Positions 62,064-64,000 of a stretch of DNA of 64,000 nucleotides are shown here, in pieces. A program made the translations under genes and the position numbers. Every line of letters starts with the position of its first letter. Within the stretch, counting starts at the first letter, position 1. Source of the stretch: Bradyrhizobium sp. BR 10289 (GTDB taxonomy: Bacteria; Pseudomonadota; Alphaproteobacteria; Rhizobiales; Xanthobacteraceae); the NCBI RefSeq assembly GCF_019455385.1, contig NZ_JACOFR010000002.1, positions 62,001 through 126,000 on the forward strand, read 5' to 3'. The notes below the pieces were generated by a model. The model saw nothing but the letters and a program-made list of their open reading frames with translations. It was not told where the DNA came from and searched no databases.

Positions 62064-62350
62064 AGATTGCCGTCCGTGATCGGGAACGCCTTGATGCGCG
62101 CGAAGATCGCGCCGGCGACATCGGCGGGCAGCACCTTGTCGCCGGTGATGGCGGCATAGAGATCGGGATCGTTGACCTCGAGCAGGGTTTCGAGCTCGGT
62201 CAGCTCGGCCTCGGACAGATTGCCGATCTCGGCATCGGCGAAGCGGCCGAGGATCAAATCCATCTCGCGCGTGCCGCGGTGCCAGCAGCGGAACAGCAGC
62301 CGCTTGCGGCGGTCGTCCAGCCCGTTGCTCGATCGTGTCGTTCCCGTCAT
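62060..62350 (-). CDS. sdhE: succinate dehydrogenase flavinylation factor SdhE
   Basis: A 96-residue protein. The RGxxE motif is in RCWHRGTREMDLILGRFADAEI near 22-43, which is required for attaching FAD to SdhA. The rest is the helical SdhE fold (LSEAELTELETLLEVNDPDLYAAITG). It overlaps mfd by 4 bp on the minus strand and is divergent from recG, the usual layout recG / sdhE-mfd in this group of bacteria. Confidence 0.95.
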   Translation of the reverse strand: MTGTTRSSNGLDDRRKRLLFRCWHRGTREMDLILGRFADAEIGNLSEAELTELETLLEVNDPDLYAAITGDKVLPADVAGAIFARIKAFPITDGNL

Positions 62351-62457
62351 GCCTCAGATCCAGTCAAACGCCGAAAGCCCGGACGTGCCGGGCGGGGCTG
62401 ATATAGCCACTCGAACGGGCGATGTCAGCCCTTTGTTCTTGCAATTGTTCGGGGACT

Positions 62458-62530
62458 GTCATTGCCGGGCTTGACCCGGCAATCCATCGTCCTTGAAAAG
62501 ATGGATGCGCGGGTCAAGCCCGCGCATGAC
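62458..62530. repeat. palindromic repeat of the GGGCTTGACCCGG type
   Basis: GTCATTGCCGGGCTTGACCCGGCAATCC is followed by ATCGT and a second half that is nearly its complement, ending in CGCGCATGAC (62530). Each half is itself a palindrome around TTGA/TCAA. This is another family scattered in Bradyrhizobium intergenic DNA. It lies 14 bp before the recG start and an in-frame ATG (62526) falls inside it. Confidence 0.75.
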
Positions 62531-62543
62531 GAATGTTGCCAGA

Positions 62544-64000
62544 ATGCGCCCGAGCCTCCTCAATCCGCTGTTTGCTCCCGTGACCAGCCTGCCCGGCGTC
62601 GGTCCGAAGCAGGACAAGCTGCTGCAATATCTGCTCAGCCGGAGCGAGACGCCGCGGCTGGTCGACCTGCTGCTGCATCTGCCGAGCCAGGTGATCGACC
62701 GCCGGGCGCGGCCGAAGATCCGCGACGCCGCGCAGGGAACCATGGTGACGCTGGAGGTCACGGTCGACCGTCACCGCCCGCCCCCGCCGCGCAATGCGCG
62801 CGCGCCGTATCTGGTCTATGCCAGCGACGACACCGGCGACGTGGTGCTGACCTTCTTCCGCGCCAAGGCGGGCTATGTCGAGAAGCTCTTGCCGGTCGGC
62901 GAGAAGCGCTACGTCTCCGGCACGCTCCAGATGTATGACGGCATCCCGCAGATCGTGCATCCCGACCGCGTGCTCGACGAGGAGGCGATTTCAAAGCTCA
63001 CCGGGATCGACCCGGTCTATCCGCTGACAACGGGTCTGGCGATCGGCTCGCTGCGTCGTGCGGTCGCTCAGGCGTTGCAGAAACTGCCGGTGCTGCCGGA
63101 ATGGATCAGCCCGGAGGTGATGCGCCGCTGCCACTTCCCGCCCATCGCGGAAGCGCTCCATCGCGTGCACCAGCCGGTCGAGCTGACGGACATCCTGCCG
63201 GACCGGCCGTTCTGGTCCCGCCTCGCCTTCGACGAGCTGCTGGCCGGCCAGCTCGCCCTGGCCCTGATCCGCGCGCAGCTGCGCCGCCCCGCCGGCGTCC
63301 GCAATGCCGGCGACGGGCATTTGCGCAACAAGATCATCGACGCCCTGCCCTATGCCCTGACGCCGTCCCAGCGCAGTGCCGCGGCCGCGATCGCCGAAGA
63401 CCTGAAACAGCCGGTGCGCATGCTGCGGCTGCTCCAGGGTGACGTTGGCTCCGGCAAGACCGTGGTGGCACTGCTCGCGGCCGCCGCCGTCGCCGAAGTC
63501 GGCAAGCAGGCGGCACTGATGGCCCCGACCGAAATTTTGGCGCGGCAGCATATCAAGACTATCGCGCCGCTCGCCGAGCGTGCGGGGATGCGGGTCGCAA
63601 TCCTCACTGGCCGGGAAAAAGGCAAGGAACGGCGCGAGCTGCTGGCGCAGCTCGAAGCCGGCGAGATCAATCTCCTCGTCGGCACCCATGCGCTGATCCA
63701 GGATGACGTGATCTTCCGCGATCTTGCGCTGGCCATCGTCGACGAGCAGCACCGCTTTGGCGTGCGCGAGCGCCTTGCGCTCACCTCGAAGGGCGAAGCG
63801 GTGGACGTGCTGGTGCTGAGCGCCACGCCCATTCCGCGCACGCTGGTGCTGACCTATTTCGGCGACATGGACATCTCGGAGCTGCGCGAAAAGCCGGCCG
63901 GCCGCCAGCCGATCGACACCCGCGCCGTCGCGATGAGCCGGCTCGGCGAGGTCATGGACGGCGTCGGCCGCGCGCTCGAAGCCGGCAAGCTGGTGTACTG
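62544..64000 (+). CDS. recG: ATP-dependent DNA helicase RecG, C-terminus cut by window edge
   Basis: RecG remodels replication forks and Holliday junctions. The first 485 residues are visible. The N-terminal wedge domain includes LFAPVTSLPGVGPKQDKLLQYLL and the OB fold (VTLEVTVDRHRPPPPRN, VVLTFFRAKAGYVEKLLPVGEKRYVSG). The helicase domain has Walker A LLQGDVGSGKTVVALLAA near 300 and the Asp-Glu-Gln-His box IVDEQHRFGVRERLAL near 396, then LSATPIPRTLVLTYFGDMD. ATG 62544 was chosen over ATG 62526, which lies inside a repeat. Confidence 0.97.
   Translation, partial: MRPSLLNPLFAPVTSLPGVGPKQDKLLQYLLSRSETPRLVDLLLHLPSQVIDRRARPKIRDAAQGTMVTLEVTVDRHRPPPPRNARAPYLVYASDDTGDVVLTFFRAKAGYVEKLLPVGEKRYVSGTLQMYDGIPQIVHPDRVLDEEAISKLTGIDPVYPLTTGLAIGSLRRAVAQALQKLPVLPEWISPEVMRRCHFPPIAEALHRVHQPVELTDILPDRPFWSRLAFDELLAGQLALALIRAQLRRPAGVRNAGDGHLRNKIIDALPYALTPSQRSAAAAIAEDLKQPVRMLRLLQGDVGSGKTVVALLAAAAVAEVGKQAALMAPTEILARQHIKTIAPLAERAGMRVAILTGREKGKERRELLAQLEAGEINLLVGTHALIQDDVIFRDLALAIVDEQHRFGVRERLALTSKGEAVDVLVLSATPIPRTLVLTYFGDMDISELREKPAGRQPIDTRAVAMSRLGEVMDGVGRALEAGKLVY

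Noticed and set aside
58395..62159. Plus-strand 1254-residue ORF opposite mfd
   Set aside because: It is an antisense shadow created by the third-position GC of mfd, which has all helicase motifs on the minus strand.
62526..62543. Upstream ATG for recG
   Set aside because: It lies in a palindromic repeat, and the RecG family start matches the ATG at 62544.
1..64000. CRISPR arrays, tRNA or rRNA genes, insertion sequences and prophage genes
   Set aside because: No regularly spaced direct repeats, no tRNA cloverleaf or rRNA-like stretch, and no transposase, integrase or phage structural motif were seen.

Overview
The window looks like a chromosomal segment of a Bradyrhizobium-type alphaproteobacterium (Rhizobiales). 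The evidence is high GC, strong third-position GC in every gene, a phosphatidylcholine synthase, a class III-like PHA synthase, an assimilatory nasT-nasS-nirA locus, the DUF1236, GrlR-like and invasion-locus-B families, and several copies of the GC-rich palindromic repeats typical of these genomes. I see no rRNA, tRNA, insertion sequence, phage or CRISPR. Most of the window is ordinary core and metabolic sequence. Both ends cut through genes: a DUF1236-like secreted protein at the left and recG at the right.

Layout: 1-8.7 kb holds a DUF1236-like protein, a GrlR-like protein, NAD synthetase, a PHA synthase-like protein, nicotinamidase, glucokinase, two tiny proteins, a single-domain response regulator and an LTXXQ periplasmic protein. 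9.1-14.7 kb is a sugar-type ABC importer operon (Tat-exported binding protein, two permeases, ATPase) followed by a D-2-hydroxyacid dehydrogenase. 14.8-18.9 kb is a mix of small proteins, a PheC-like cyclohexadienyl dehydratase and a secreted alpha/beta hydrolase. 18.9-24.6 kb is a striking unit: a GntR regulator divergent from a 1128-residue fusion (molybdopterin oxidoreductase plus flavin/2Fe-2S reductase) and an AtoE-like short-chain fatty acid transporter, with a 25-bp palindrome in front of the fusion gene. 25.2-29.2 kb carries a cupin, an RraA-like protein and the 5-oxoprolinase genes pxpB-pxpC-pxpA.

29.7-35.1 kb (minus strand) is nitrate/nitrite assimilation: nasT, nasS, a sigma-54-like promoter with a leader containing an ANTAR-type hexaloop, nirA, and an unusual FNR-type flavoprotein with an RnfB-like 4Fe-4S motif that probably feeds electrons to NirA. 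35.2-43.8 kb has rimO, a GNAT enzyme, two unknowns, argD, a quinone oxidoreductase, a TerC-family protein and pcs. In front of argD lies a compact candidate arginine attenuator: a consensus -35, a nearly leaderless 30-codon ORF with 12 arginine codons, and three mutually exclusive hairpins ending in an intrinsic terminator. This is the best candidate in the window for an undescribed regulatory system.

43.9-49.7 kb has a UbiH-family hydroxylase, then an HxlR-regulated cassette with two matching operator palindromes, two related small membrane proteins, a Tat-exported crotonase and an NmrA-like protein. This is the second candidate for an undescribed functional unit. 49.7-64 kb has an AEC transporter, HspQ, an invasion-associated-locus-B protein, a peptide-type binding protein next to a degenerate adenylate-forming protein, a degenerate GGDEF protein, an acyl-CoA desaturase, and the mfd-sdhE / recG group.
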